This document shows positions 54,162 through 64,000 of a DNA stretch of 64,000 nt, piece by piece (position 1 is the first letter of the stretch; every line of letters starts with the position of its first letter). The notes beneath the pieces are model-generated. The model was not told the DNA's origin. It saw nothing but the letters and a program-made list of their open reading frames with translations, and made no database searches. The position numbers and the translations under genes are program-made. Source of the DNA: Amaranthus tricolor (taxonomy: Eukaryota > Streptophyta > Magnoliopsida > Caryophyllales > Amaranthaceae); contig NC_080057.1 in NCBI RefSeq assembly GCF_026212465.1, positions 21,720,147-21,784,146 on the forward strand. Direction: 5' to 3'.

Positions 54162-55987
54162 TTCTATAGAACCCTAGCCAGATATCAATCAATCAAAAAT
54201 AAAACTAGTATAATCTTTTAATTTACACCAATCTAATGAAATTGACAATAAACTAATCCCCACAAAAAAGAATCTACAAGTAGAAAAAACCCTAAAAGAA
54301 ACCCTCCAATGTTTTTATTTACACCCTCCAATGTTTTTATTTACACCAATCTAATGAAATTGACAATTAAACTTATCCCCACAAAAGAATCTACAAATTC
54401 CAATAACACTAAAAGTAACCCATCAAGATTCCATAATGTAAAATCCAATCCAATGATTAATCATCAAAACCCTTAAAAGGGGATTCAATCAAAATAAAAC
54501 CCAATAGCAGACAAAGGTAAAGGAAAGCAAGCAATCATAAAGAGAAATCAAAGAAGGGCCCAGATAGCAGAGGGAAAAGATAGATTCCAAGGAATGAATT
54601 TAAGGGAAGTTTTCACCTTTTTTCATGATGTGAACCCACTTTGGATTGTCAAAAAGATTCAAACCTTTTTAAAAAAAAACACTTTCCTTTCCTTGTTTGG
54701 TTGAATTATTACAGGAAGAAGAGATTAGTTATGAGATAGGCATAGATCAGACAAAACCCACAAACATGTAAGAGGAAATTTGGGGGAAAATTGGAAGCAG
54801 AATCAAAGCAAGGTATATGGAGAAAAAGGCAAATGCTTAATGTAATGAAAACCCAAACCAACACCAAAAACAAAACCCCACCATGAAAGTAAATGCGACA
54901 AGCTGTTAATTGGGTCTAATATTGGGAATCTGAAAAGGGAATATCGCAAAATTGGGGAACATACACAATTGAGAAACCTACTCGGAAACCTGCGAATTGC
55001 GTGTGGTGATACTGTTTAGACTTGAATGAATGTTGCATAACTTGCATTCCATTACTTTTTTTTTAAGCTCTTCTTATTTGATACCGTCTTACTATGAGAC
55101 GAGTTCATATACTAATTATAAATGATGGTTTTAAGATTACAAGTAATCACTCTAAAACTATAAAAATGATAATTTTAAAATTATAAGTGATCACTTTATC
55201 CTTATAAGTGATAACTTTAAGACAGAAAGTGTGTATTGGGCCAGCCCAACAAAGATGGTCTTATTTAAGAATTAGTGTATTAATAAAAGTATATTAGATA
55301 ATTAATTTTCAGAAAGATCTGACGTCAAAATAAAGTCATGAATAGTAATCCACCTTGTTGTCATGCTGCACTTAGAAGGACCTATCAGATAATTTGTCAC
55401 ATTCAAATACTAACTTGGGCGTCGAAGTAGGTACCCAAAAAATCATTTCGTGCCCTGCTACCCCTTATTTGTTTTACAGGATTTCATGTATCTTTAAAGT
55501 GGTCTTATTGCATAACTTGACAGGATAGCAAGAATAAACGTCCAAATCTAGTATTAAACCCTGATTAGAAATAATCATATGCTAATCAGAGATAATTTGA
55601 CATAAACAATTTAGCGTTAGAACAAAATCGAGTCATATAAGATTCGATTTTGGAATCTTGATTGGTAGTCGATTTTTAATGGTACCAAAATTGAGCTTGG
55701 TTGATAGTCATTATAATTTAGTCGAAATCATTTTATGTAAAAGACGATTATTAATTTGGTTTAATTTCGAGTCATATCACACATATTGTTTATAAAAAAA
55801 TTTAAAATAAAAAAAAAAAAAAAACCTCAAAATATAAGAAGTCTTGCGCATCTTCATAGGGAAAATTGCTAAGATAAACACATCAATTTTAGTTTCAAAT
55901 AAGTTGACCTACACTTGTTCAGGGTTTGAAAGTGTTTAATTCAAATCAAATATAAGTTTGCTAACACTATAGTACACAAATTGTTGT

Positions 55988-56112
55988 GTAACACAATCGA
56001 GAGACGCACCTTATACATGTATTAAATAACTTATTTCATACATATCATTAAAATATAATTTTTTTTTATGTTGTATTAATGGAAGACGGTCTTTTAAAAG
56101 AATAGTCTTATC
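55988..56112. repeat. Short repeat family M4, copy 2
   Basis: The motifs 'cgagagacgcaccttata', 'acttatttcatacat' and 'ggaagacggtcttttaaaagaatagtc' match the copy at 40365-40505 in order. It is non-coding. Confidence 0.55.
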
Positions 56113-56192
56113 TTTAAATTTTAAATGGATGAATTAATTGCAATTAATTCAATTTTTAAAAAAAAAGCTTGTTGAATGATGATAGTATAATC

Positions 56193-56970
56193 TGTTGAGT
56201 ATTTAGAATATGTAGGACATATCTAAAGGCTTAAGGCATATATTAAAGCATAAACTAAGCAAGAATGTAACGACGGCACCAAAACACACATGCTCGACCA
56301 AAATGCTCGTTCGAGCACATTTGTGTTGTCCAGGCAGTTTATTTCCAAAGCTACTGTTTGATGGTCTGGGCATGTGCACGTTTGAGCACTTAGGAAAGTG
56401 TTTTGGCTTATGCTCGTTCGAGCACATTGAAACAGAACATCAGTTCATAATACGAAACTTTGTTTCATGGAGCATTGTGTTGTTATAAATGAAATGTTTT
56501 ACGTCATAATTAATTGATAATCATCAGTTACCATTGATGTATGGTTTTGGATGAATCCATATGTCACTTCAACTCTATAAATAAGAGTGAGTGCATGGAA
56601 ATCATTTACATCCTTGATATATCAATTTATGTCATCTTTCTCTCAATCTTTTGAAACATAGCAGAGAGTAATTAACTATTTTTATTGTTTTTCTGATTTT
56701 AATTTCTACATAAACACATAATCATTTAGTTCAATCGGTTGATGTGATTGATTGTATCTTATTGTGAATTTCCGGTCTCATAACCAAGTACCTCTGTGGG
56801 GGAAATATCACAAAAGGAAAGCTTGTAGTCGCCTTCAATTTATATTAAGATTTCTGGTGACGTTCATCGTCGCAAACTAATCTTCTCTACGGTGTTATTG
56901 TTCAATTCTTGATTCGTTTAAGCAAGGAGTCTGTTGTCATATACAAATGAGACATTGCAAACAACATCTT
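56193..56970 (+). mobile_element. Possible solo LTR, right end uncertain
   Basis: It opens TGTTGAGTATTTAG, contains a TATA word (tctataaataag at about 56574) and a CT-rich leader, and shows 'atgctcgttcgagcac' palindromes at about 56303 and 56411. The layout resembles a copia LTR. I cannot place the right end or a target duplication. Confidence 0.3.
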
Positions 56971-57589
56971 GTATTTATAGTTTTATTTTCCGTATTATTA
57001 TTTTTAATATAATCACTTTTTAAAGATTTTATTTAAATGTAATAATATTCATCTCTATTATATCATTTATTTAATGAGTCAGTCTTACTCCAAAACAATA
57101 GATGGTTTGATACGATTCAATCAAAGATTTTAAATGTTAATTTGACCCTAGTTTTTAGTCAATTCAACTCGGCTACGTTGGATTAATTTTGGATATTATT
57201 CATCTTTGATTTACCATAGTTAATTTATGACCATGTCGGTTTCACCTGTCCAAATATCAGGCTTTTTCATATTGGATATTCACTATTTCGGGTCATCATT
57301 CAAGTCGGTTAAAACATCACATTGATGAAAATATGAAAAAAATAAGGTTATTTAACAAATTAATTCCCAAAATAAGCTTAGGAAAAACTTATTTCCCAAA
57401 ATAAGCTTCCGTACATCCAAGTCTAGCCTCGGGTAAAATCGCTGTTACTAACAGCGAAAGAGGAAAAAAAAATTAAAAGGCCAAAGTCGCTGTTACTAAC
57501 AGCGACTTTGGCCTTAATTTTTTTATGAACTAAAGTAGCCGTTGTTAATTAGAAAAATAGTCGTTGTAATGATGCTCTATGTTAGTTTT

Positions 57590-57752
57590 ACTCTCAATTT
57601 ATAAATGTTAATACTTTTTTTGAAAGTTCACTTACGTTACTATATTATATGTACAAATGTTCAATATATACAAACAGTATTCTAATGCTCCTATGATTCG
57701 TCTGCATCGTAAGGACACTAGAGTCGAGAGGGCCTGGAGCTGCTGGATCCAT
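57590..57752 (-). pseudogene. Start of a plant-mobile-domain-like gene, left inverted repeat
   Basis: From the ATG at 57752 the frame reads MDPAAPGPLDSSVLTMQTNH and about ten more residues before the similarity ends. The P-G-P-x-D-x-S-V-L-x-x-Q and following His-Arg-Ser pattern resembles the start of MAIN/PMD proteins, which often travel with MULEs. It is only a fragment. The family call is from memory of the motif. Confidence 0.45.
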
Positions 57753-57881
57753 CTCTGCTGCAATTCAACAATAATTAAGCGTTATGTATTGTAAAAATAA
57801 TTAAGAAGTACTCAAATTGTTATGTTATTTATTTGTTTGATAATCTCTACGTTTATATACTCAAATACAATTAATGTTTAC

Positions 57882-58585
57882 CTTGACGTGCAAGTTCTAG
57901 TGTTGTGACCGTCACTACCACACCGTCGACAAGCGTTGCGTCTCCGCGATCCTTCGTCCATTTCCTTCGTGATCCTCCTGGACTTAGGTCTTCCTAATCC
58001 ACGAATGTGATCTGGATCGTGTAGCACCTCAACACCGGTGTATTAAGGCCATGACCTCTTATCAATTAACGGCAAGAATATGCATTCATATGTGTTAACA
58101 TAGCTTTGGGTCGTGTAGCAGGAGTCCACAAAACGCTCGTAGGATAAGTGTCATTTAATACAAACGGCAAGAACATGAGAACAAGGTAAGTGATATATGG
58201 AGGGTTTGTTACAAGTGCATTTCATCTCTCTCATATCTACACTTTATATTTTACCACCCTTGGCAGATCCTCTATTACCACGTCCAGTCTTAACTTGGAA
58301 AAGGCCTCGTCTGTAGTCAAATGCGACGATATCATGGTAGTTTTCCTTCTCGGTGTTACGGGTTATAATCCTAGTGGCTTGTGAAGTTTATTTATTTCCC
58401 CTAATTAGCCACGCGTTCGCATTCTCGCGTCTTTTAACAAAGTAATCATTAACACGATAGAAGGTGAACTCCACAAGAGTGGTTATAGGCAAGAAACGTA
58501 CACTCTTCATCACGTTATTGAATACTTCGGCTAAGTTGGTATTAGTAACACCATACCTATACCCTCCATCGTGACATATTGCAGC
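57882..58585 (-). pseudogene. MULE transposase remnant
   Basis: Two recognisable pieces lie in transcription order. At 58585-58409 the frame reads AAICHDGGYRYGVTNTNLAE and continues with FNNVMKSVRFLPITTLVEF, matching the MULE pattern of a conserved HDGG-R-G-TTN-E-FN-K-R-LPI stretch late in the transposase. At about 58040-57882 it reads GLGRPKSRRITKEMDEG and then CRRCGSDGHNTRTC, the zinc knuckle at the end of these proteins, followed by a possible donor. The catalytic core and SWIM region are missing and the frame between the pieces is broken. Confidence 0.75.
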
Positions 58586-58589
58586 AGAG

Positions 58590-58720
58590 ATGGATCCAGC
58601 AGCTCCAGGCCCTCTCGACCCTAGTGTCCTTACGATGCAGGTGAATCATAAGAGCATTAGAATACTGTTTGTATATATTGAACATTTGTACATATAATAT
58701 AGTAACGTAAGTGAACTTTC
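58590..58720 (+). pseudogene. Start of a plant-mobile-domain-like gene, right inverted repeat
   Basis: This is the mirror copy of the fragment at 57590-57752. From the ATG at 58590 it reads MDPAAPGPLDPSVLTMQVNH and a short continuation. It differs from the left copy at a few residues. Confidence 0.45.
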
Positions 58721-59062
58721 AAAAAAAGTATTAACATTTATAAATTGAGAGTAAAACTAACATAGAGCATCATTACAACGGCTATTTTCAAATTCCTAAT
58801 GGCTATTTTTCTAATTAAAAACGGCTACTTTAGTTCATAAAAAAAAAATATAAAATAAAAAATTAAGGCCAAAGTCGCTGTTAGTAACAACGACTTTGGC
58901 CTTTTAATTTTTTTTTCCTCTTTCGCTGTTAGTAACAACGATTTTACCCGAGGCTAGGCTTGGATGTACGGAAGCTTATTTTGGAAAATAAGTTTTCTCG
59001 AAGCTTATTTGAGAATTAGGTTGTTAAATAACCTTATTTTTTTCAAATTTTCTCACATTGAT

Positions 59063-60497
59063 CTTAAAAACTCGGCTTGAATTTTTTAAGTTAATCTTTA
59101 ATTTACAAACAATTAGATTGAGGATTAAATTTTAGCTTGGTCTAATCTTTCACGATATAAATATAAATATTTTCTATGTTGCATAATATTTGTAATATAA
59201 TTTCTAAAGTAATTTTTAGAACTGATAATAGGAGTATTCGTAGTTTATTTGAACATGTGTAAATATATTTTTGGAAAATTTCATGTAGTGACTATAAGTT
59301 TTTAGTTTTCCACGTTGGTATTCTGATAGGCGATAAATCTACGTGGTGAACTTGACCTTTTAACTTTTCCATGTGGTAGAAAAAATGTTAAATTTTTGGT
59401 TAAATTAAGTACTTATATTTCAATTGAATTACGAAATATGTGGTCAATTAAGGTGATGGTGACGTCTATTTTTTGAAAAACGACATTATATATTATATAA
59501 GAAAAATAGCGTAAATTTAACAAAAATACTTCTCTGTTGTCTACCATGTTGAAAGTTTAAAGTCACTACGTGATTAAAAATTACTTTATTTGTCTACTAT
59601 ATGAAAAATCTGATAATTTAGGGTTACTAAATGTTTTTGGTCTAAGATTATTAGAAATCTCTTATTTCAATGAAATTTTTGAACGTTCTTAAAAATCCAA
59701 TTGTTGTCCTTTATATGCATATGTGTTTATATTAGCTTAGTTTATTGATTTATATTTAACTTTTTATTATTCTTAATTTGATGAACTTATTAGTTAGTGC
59801 TCATTTAAACTAAGGCTCGTTTCACGGTTAAATTGTTGGTCTTGACATATGAAAATTTAAAGGTATTTAAAATAAATTCAATAATATAAAATTTATACAA
59901 TTTAATAATCAAATTTATTTTAATTAAGCTTTAAAAATAAATTATAAATTTATAAAAAATAATATAAACACAGAATTAAATTTCAAATAGATCCGACACA
60001 CCAAAACCTATAACGGGAATGTAGACCTCGTCTTTAACCCCTTTCTAAACTTATTGATTATTCTGAGCGATATTTCTTCCTTAATAATGTCTTCACCTAT
60101 TAACCTCCTAAAAAGTTTCAGTGATTGACAATTGACATACCGATCTGTATCTGCTTCTCGAATTTCATCTTTCCAATCTACAAGTATATATTCAGCTGAT
60201 CAATTCCTTCTTAATCGGTATATGTCTCGTTATTTCTCTTCATTCAGCAAATTTTTGAATATTAATTCAGTATTATAATCTTGATTGTACTAGGGTTTAA
60301 CCCTATTATTTTGTATTGCACAGCTTTTGATAATCAAGATAATGAATATTTTTGAGCGTTCCTGATTTGGAAATTCATTTAATTTTACTGTACGTTTAGT
60401 ATAAATAATGTGTATTCCAGCATTTTTGTTGAATTCGAGCTGTGGGTTCATGTGTTTCATGTACTGAAATTAGGGTTTATCCTACCTAAAGAGGAGA
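59063..60497. other. Spacer and promoter region of the COQ6 gene
   Basis: This is AT-rich DNA without a recognisable gene. The last 200-300 bp should hold the COQ6 promoter and leader. A stretch at 59270-59640 repeats phrases such as 'actacgtg' and 'tctactatatg', but I could not define an element. Confidence 0.5.
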
Positions 60498-63400
60498 ATG
60501 CATAGAGTGATTGGTGGAAGAATCAATTCGGTTGATTCTCGATTGCCAGGTTTAAAGAGATTCCTTTGCAATGGCCCTATTACAGAAGGTTTGGCCTCAG
60601 ACAGATGTATGAACAGCAATGTGAGTAGAAAGAAATAAGCCATATAAAAATTGATATTATTATAATGTAGTAATGTGAGTAGAAAGAAATAAGCCATTTA
60701 CGATTGTTAATTGGTATTATTATGATGAAATCGTTTATTCATACGTGTATGGGATATTGGAGAAGTTGGGTTTTATTGTTTTAAGTTCAAATATGAATTA
60801 TATGGATGCACTGTAATTGTGATTTCATTGTTACTTCTTAGTTTTTGCTCTTGTTTTTTGTAATAGGTTTTAGGTGTTACTTGTTTTAGTAATCATGGAC
60901 AGATTGTTTTGAGTTATTTTGCTAGTATTGGGGTGTTTTCTTAATTTTTATGGAAGATACATGTGTTACTCACACTAACAAACTTGTACTTGACACACTA
61001 AAGTGTCCTAGTTTGTTAGCTGTTTACTAGATTTTAGTATTCCATTATGTTTTGCTGGTTGTTTGGTTAATAGCTCAAGACCGTGCTTTGTGCAACTATT
61101 TTCATACCCCAGGAGTGCACGAGGCACACTTAAGGAGGAGATGCTAGAAAAACTTCTTGACACAGCTGGCCATTTGCTGCTTGTTTTCACCCTAACTCAT
61201 CTTTTGTGCAATTTTCCTTTTATATTGTTAAAATTTAGGCAGAAGATATGTTAAAAAGCTGAGTGAAATGGCCATGTAGTACCTTGATGTAATTTCCGCC
61301 AGTATTAGGTCAGTAGAGAACCAAACCTACAATATGATTGGAAATTAAATTTTGCTGTTTTGGGAATCAGGAACTCGAAACTAAAGAAGAGGGGAAGGAG
61401 AGAAAGGGTGAATGATGTTACAGGATAGGAATTTGCGTAAATACATCTTTGGGCATTATTGTAATTGTTGAATTGTTCCAATCCCCCTTTCTACACTGGA
61501 CAATAGGATCTCTTTATGTTGCTGTCAAATAGTATGCTCTACTGTAGTACAGTTCAGAATTTTAGGAGATCCCTTATAAAACTGATGGCCAAAGGTGCCC
61601 TTAGCTTCTAGGGATTTACGAGTGATAGTAGATTTGGAAAATGGGAACTGTCATGTCTTGGTATCCTTTTTAAGTTCATGATACTGTTAGGCTAATGGAA
61701 TTAGCTTCATATTATCATGATTGTGTTGGATCAAGTTGTTTTGTTGGAATTGAAAGAGGTGAGGGCATTTACTTCCTTTGTAATGTCTTTTGATAATAGT
61801 AGGGACCTCCTCTTCAGTCTTCATGTGCAGATTTCTTCACAATTTTTGTTTTATCCCTCTTTTTTCCCTGTTTTCACCTTTGCACTTGTCTTTTCCTCCT
61901 TTCCTAGTTTACCACATGAAGTATTTATGCAACAGGAAATCAAGGAAGATGATCAATCTACGAGTGGTATTCAGAAGTTTGACATTGCTATTGTTGGAGG
62001 CGGTTTGGTCGGCATGGCTCTGGCGTGTTCTTTGGGTTAGTTTGGATTTTGGCTTTTTATTTCGGGAGGGTTCAATATCACTGGCACATTGTTTCTTGCC
62101 CCAACCCTATTGACCATTTCTGATGTTCTGTATCATGTTAGGGCCTCTAATTTCCTGTGGTCTTACAATATATCGGTAATCAACATGATCAAAGTCACAT
62201 TTCTGTTTTGTATTCATGCAGCAAGCTCTCCTATAACCAGGAAGATGAGAGTTGCCATCATTGATGATAATCCTGCTTTAACCTCTGGAAGTTGGTTAAA
62301 TAAAGAGGAGCCTCCTGATCCAAGAGTCAGTACAATAACACCAGCTAGCATCGCTTTTCTTCAAAGTATGTTGTTTTTGTATGTCTTCGAATGTATATTG
62401 TATCAAGTTTCAGAAATATAACTTGACTCAGTTTACATAAACAGACTGGAAAGTAATTTTTTTTCCTTGTACAAGTACTTCGTTAGTTCATTTTATTTAT
62501 CAGCCGGGGCATTTATTCTTTCTTTTGTTTACTCACAGTAGGTCAAAGTTTCTAGGGAATATTATTTGTATTGTTACCCTTTTGTTTTCTTTTTTGACTT
62601 TCAAGAACTAAGAAGTAATTATTGCAGATATAGGAGCTTGGAAGTATGTTGAACAGCAACGTCATGCATACTTTGATAAGATGCAGGTGAAGTTTTGTTC
62701 CTTTCATTTTTGCAGTAGTTTTTTTTTCTGCTACCGTATGCTCTTCACTTAATTTAAACCTAGGATTTTAAAAGGTAAATTGCTTAGTTGTAAGTTTAGA
62801 TAACATTTGAGAGGGAGAGATAGAGGTGTGATACAGAGTGAGAAGCGAAAGGTTAGGTGTGATAGCTGCTACTTTATAGTATGCTTCCATTTTCCTTGTG
62901 AAGGAATTTTGTTTCTTATAAGGTAAAGCAAATTGTATCCCTCCAATTCTCTTCCTTTCTCTTCTCTTCCTATATGTTATTCTAAACAAATCAAATTAGA
63001 TCTCTCACTTTCCCTTTGAAACTCCCTATCCGAATATTTTGTTATTGATTTTGTGGGTTCCTAGAGTTGTTTGAGGTTCAAATAATAGTATTTATGATAT
63101 ACTTGTATCTTTTTTTTTCACATGTATATCTTTTGTTTTTTGAATTATTTTGCTCTGTTGAATGCTTACATGATAGCTCCAAGAGTCCCTGTCTTGCATC
63201 AGTATTTTCCTTTTGTTCTCAATCGAATTTCATGTTTGCTAGGAAAAATTATGGGAAAGTTTAACATGTGAAGTTTAACTCTAAGAATCTAGTATTATAT
63301 ATTTTGACCCTTGCATGTCACACATTTTTTTTGTTTCTCATCATAATCAATCATTTATTGCCATAGTGCCACCTCTGATATCCCTGTTCCTTTTCACCCT

Positions 63401-64000
63401 TATGTTTTTGGTATCTGTATGTAGTATTGAAGCTGAATTTTCTTGCAGGTATGGGACTATACTGGTCTAGGGTATACCCGGTACAATGCTAGAGATGTTA
63501 ACAAGGAAATTCTTGGGTAAGTTTCCACTGATCCAAATTCAAAACCTTTTTAAAACAATGAAGTCACTGTTTCTTCCATGGGTTTATGAAAGAGGGCTGA
63601 TACAGTTTTTTTTAAACTAATATTCTAGGTGTGTTGTTGAGAATAAGGTGCTACTTAGCTCGCTATCAATGTGTATGCAGGTATAATTCAGTTTTTCTTT
63701 CATTCAATGCATGCCCTTCACGAATTAAGAAACTTATTGTTAGGATTGGACACACAATTTAATAATATTTGAAAGGCATGTATAGGATGTTTTGATAGAT
63801 AGTGTATAAGTGTTATAAGATACTAACTGTTTGCGAGAAAGCTCATGGGGTAGACCTCACATGAAATTTGAATAAAGAGAACCAATTTGGGTGGGGTTAT
63901 TCTTTTCATTGTATGTGACTAGAGTATTTTGTGGAATAAACAAAAAAATAGGAAGCTTATTTGTGAATGGAGGCCGAGGAAGTATTATGGTTCAGGTAAA
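60498..64000 (+). CDS. COQ6: Ubiquinone biosynthesis FAD monooxygenase COQ6, 3' part off the right edge
   Basis: This encodes a mitochondrial flavin hydroxylase acting on the benzoquinone ring in coenzyme Q synthesis. The exons I assign are 60498-60620, 61936-62035, 62222-62365, 62628-62686, 63449-63516 and 63629-63680, with consistent phases; the rest lies beyond 64000. Exon 1 (41 codons) is basic and rich in Arg and Ser with few acidic residues, as in a mitochondrial targeting peptide. Exon 2 holds the FAD-binding Rossmann motif KFDIAIVGGGLVGMALACSLG (glycines near 62-67). Exon 3 holds MRVAIIDDNPAL and the family segment PPDPRVSTITPASIAFL. Exons 4-6 read IGAWKYVEQQRHAYFDKMQ, VWDYTGLGYTRYNA and VVENKVLLSSL, in the order of plant COQ6 (At3g24200 type). 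The exon 1 donor is tandemly duplicated 54 bp downstream. I see no further exon between 63681 and 64000. Confidence 0.88.

Larger units (their letters stand above)
54162..57326. other. Spacer left of the Mutator-like element
   Basis: The first few hundred bases hold the ankyrin gene leader and promoter, with a local duplication (54222-54280 repeated at 54341-54395, separated by a 22-bp unit repeated twice). Further on are an array relative (55115-55225), an M4 copy (55988-56112) and a possible solo LTR beginning at about 56193. No gene is recognised. Confidence 0.5.
57327..59052 (-). mobile_element. Mutator-like element (MULE) with long inverted repeats
   Basis: This is a 1726-bp element with left inverted repeat 57327-57764 and right inverted repeat 58578-59052. 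The tips are GAAAATATG and CAAATTTTC. TCACATTGAT flanks both sides (57317-57326 and 59053-59062), a 10-bp duplication in the range of MULEs. The interior holds transposase remnants on the minus strand. Each inverted repeat also carries a 39-bp hairpin (57477-57515 and 58865-58903) with 19-bp arms and a 1-base loop, perfect on the left and with one mismatch on the right. Confidence 0.88.

Noticed and set aside
60482..60697. Minus-strand frame with a repeated hydrophobic segment that looks like a membrane protein
   Set aside because: It is antisense to COQ6 exon 1 and its repeat is the 54-bp duplication of the splice donor region.

Overview
This is a window of plant nuclear DNA, most likely from a eudicot. 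It is AT-rich. Its genes have many short exons with GT-AG introns, including 66-72 bp leucine-rich-repeat exons, and the introns and spacers are full of small transposons. The species cannot be fixed from the sequence alone.

From left to right I find seven cellular genes. On the minus strand are a pollen-receptor-like LRR kinase that runs off the left edge (1-3422), a STRUBBELIG-receptor-family LRR kinase in 16 exons (4949-14088) and an organic-cation/nicotinate-type MFS transporter in 5 coding exons (15236-20668). On the plus strand are a PHR1-like MYB-CC transcription factor (30366-34380) and a PIN8-like auxin carrier that looks decayed (36915-48253). On the minus strand is an ANKRD13-type ankyrin protein (49408-54161). 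On the plus strand is a COQ6 ubiquinone-biosynthesis monooxygenase that runs off the right edge (60498 onward). I assembled exon chains by hand from splice signals and reading phase; the three complete genes with well-known family sizes give 687, 496 and 446 residues.

The mobile fraction is well resolved. A 5.27-kb Ty1/copia (Tork/Tnt1-like) retrotransposon with nearly identical 596-bp LTRs and a TGGGT target duplication sits in the last intron of the PIN8-like gene. A 1.73-kb Mutator-like element at 57327-59052 has 440-475 bp inverted repeats, a 10-bp target duplication and transposase remnants. A 1.5-kb solo-LTR candidate with an AACAT duplication lies at 24414-25926. Several MITE families, tRNA-like SINE candidates, a 218-bp foldback element and two long AT microsatellites fill much of the rest.

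The genes do not form a pathway. The SRF, NIAP-like and PHL6-like genes match a block that I recall lying together on Arabidopsis chromosome 3, which supports orthology. The points most worth checking are the damaged PIN8-like gene, the recent copia insertion and the Mutator-like element whose inverted repeats both carry what looks like the start of a plant-mobile-domain gene.
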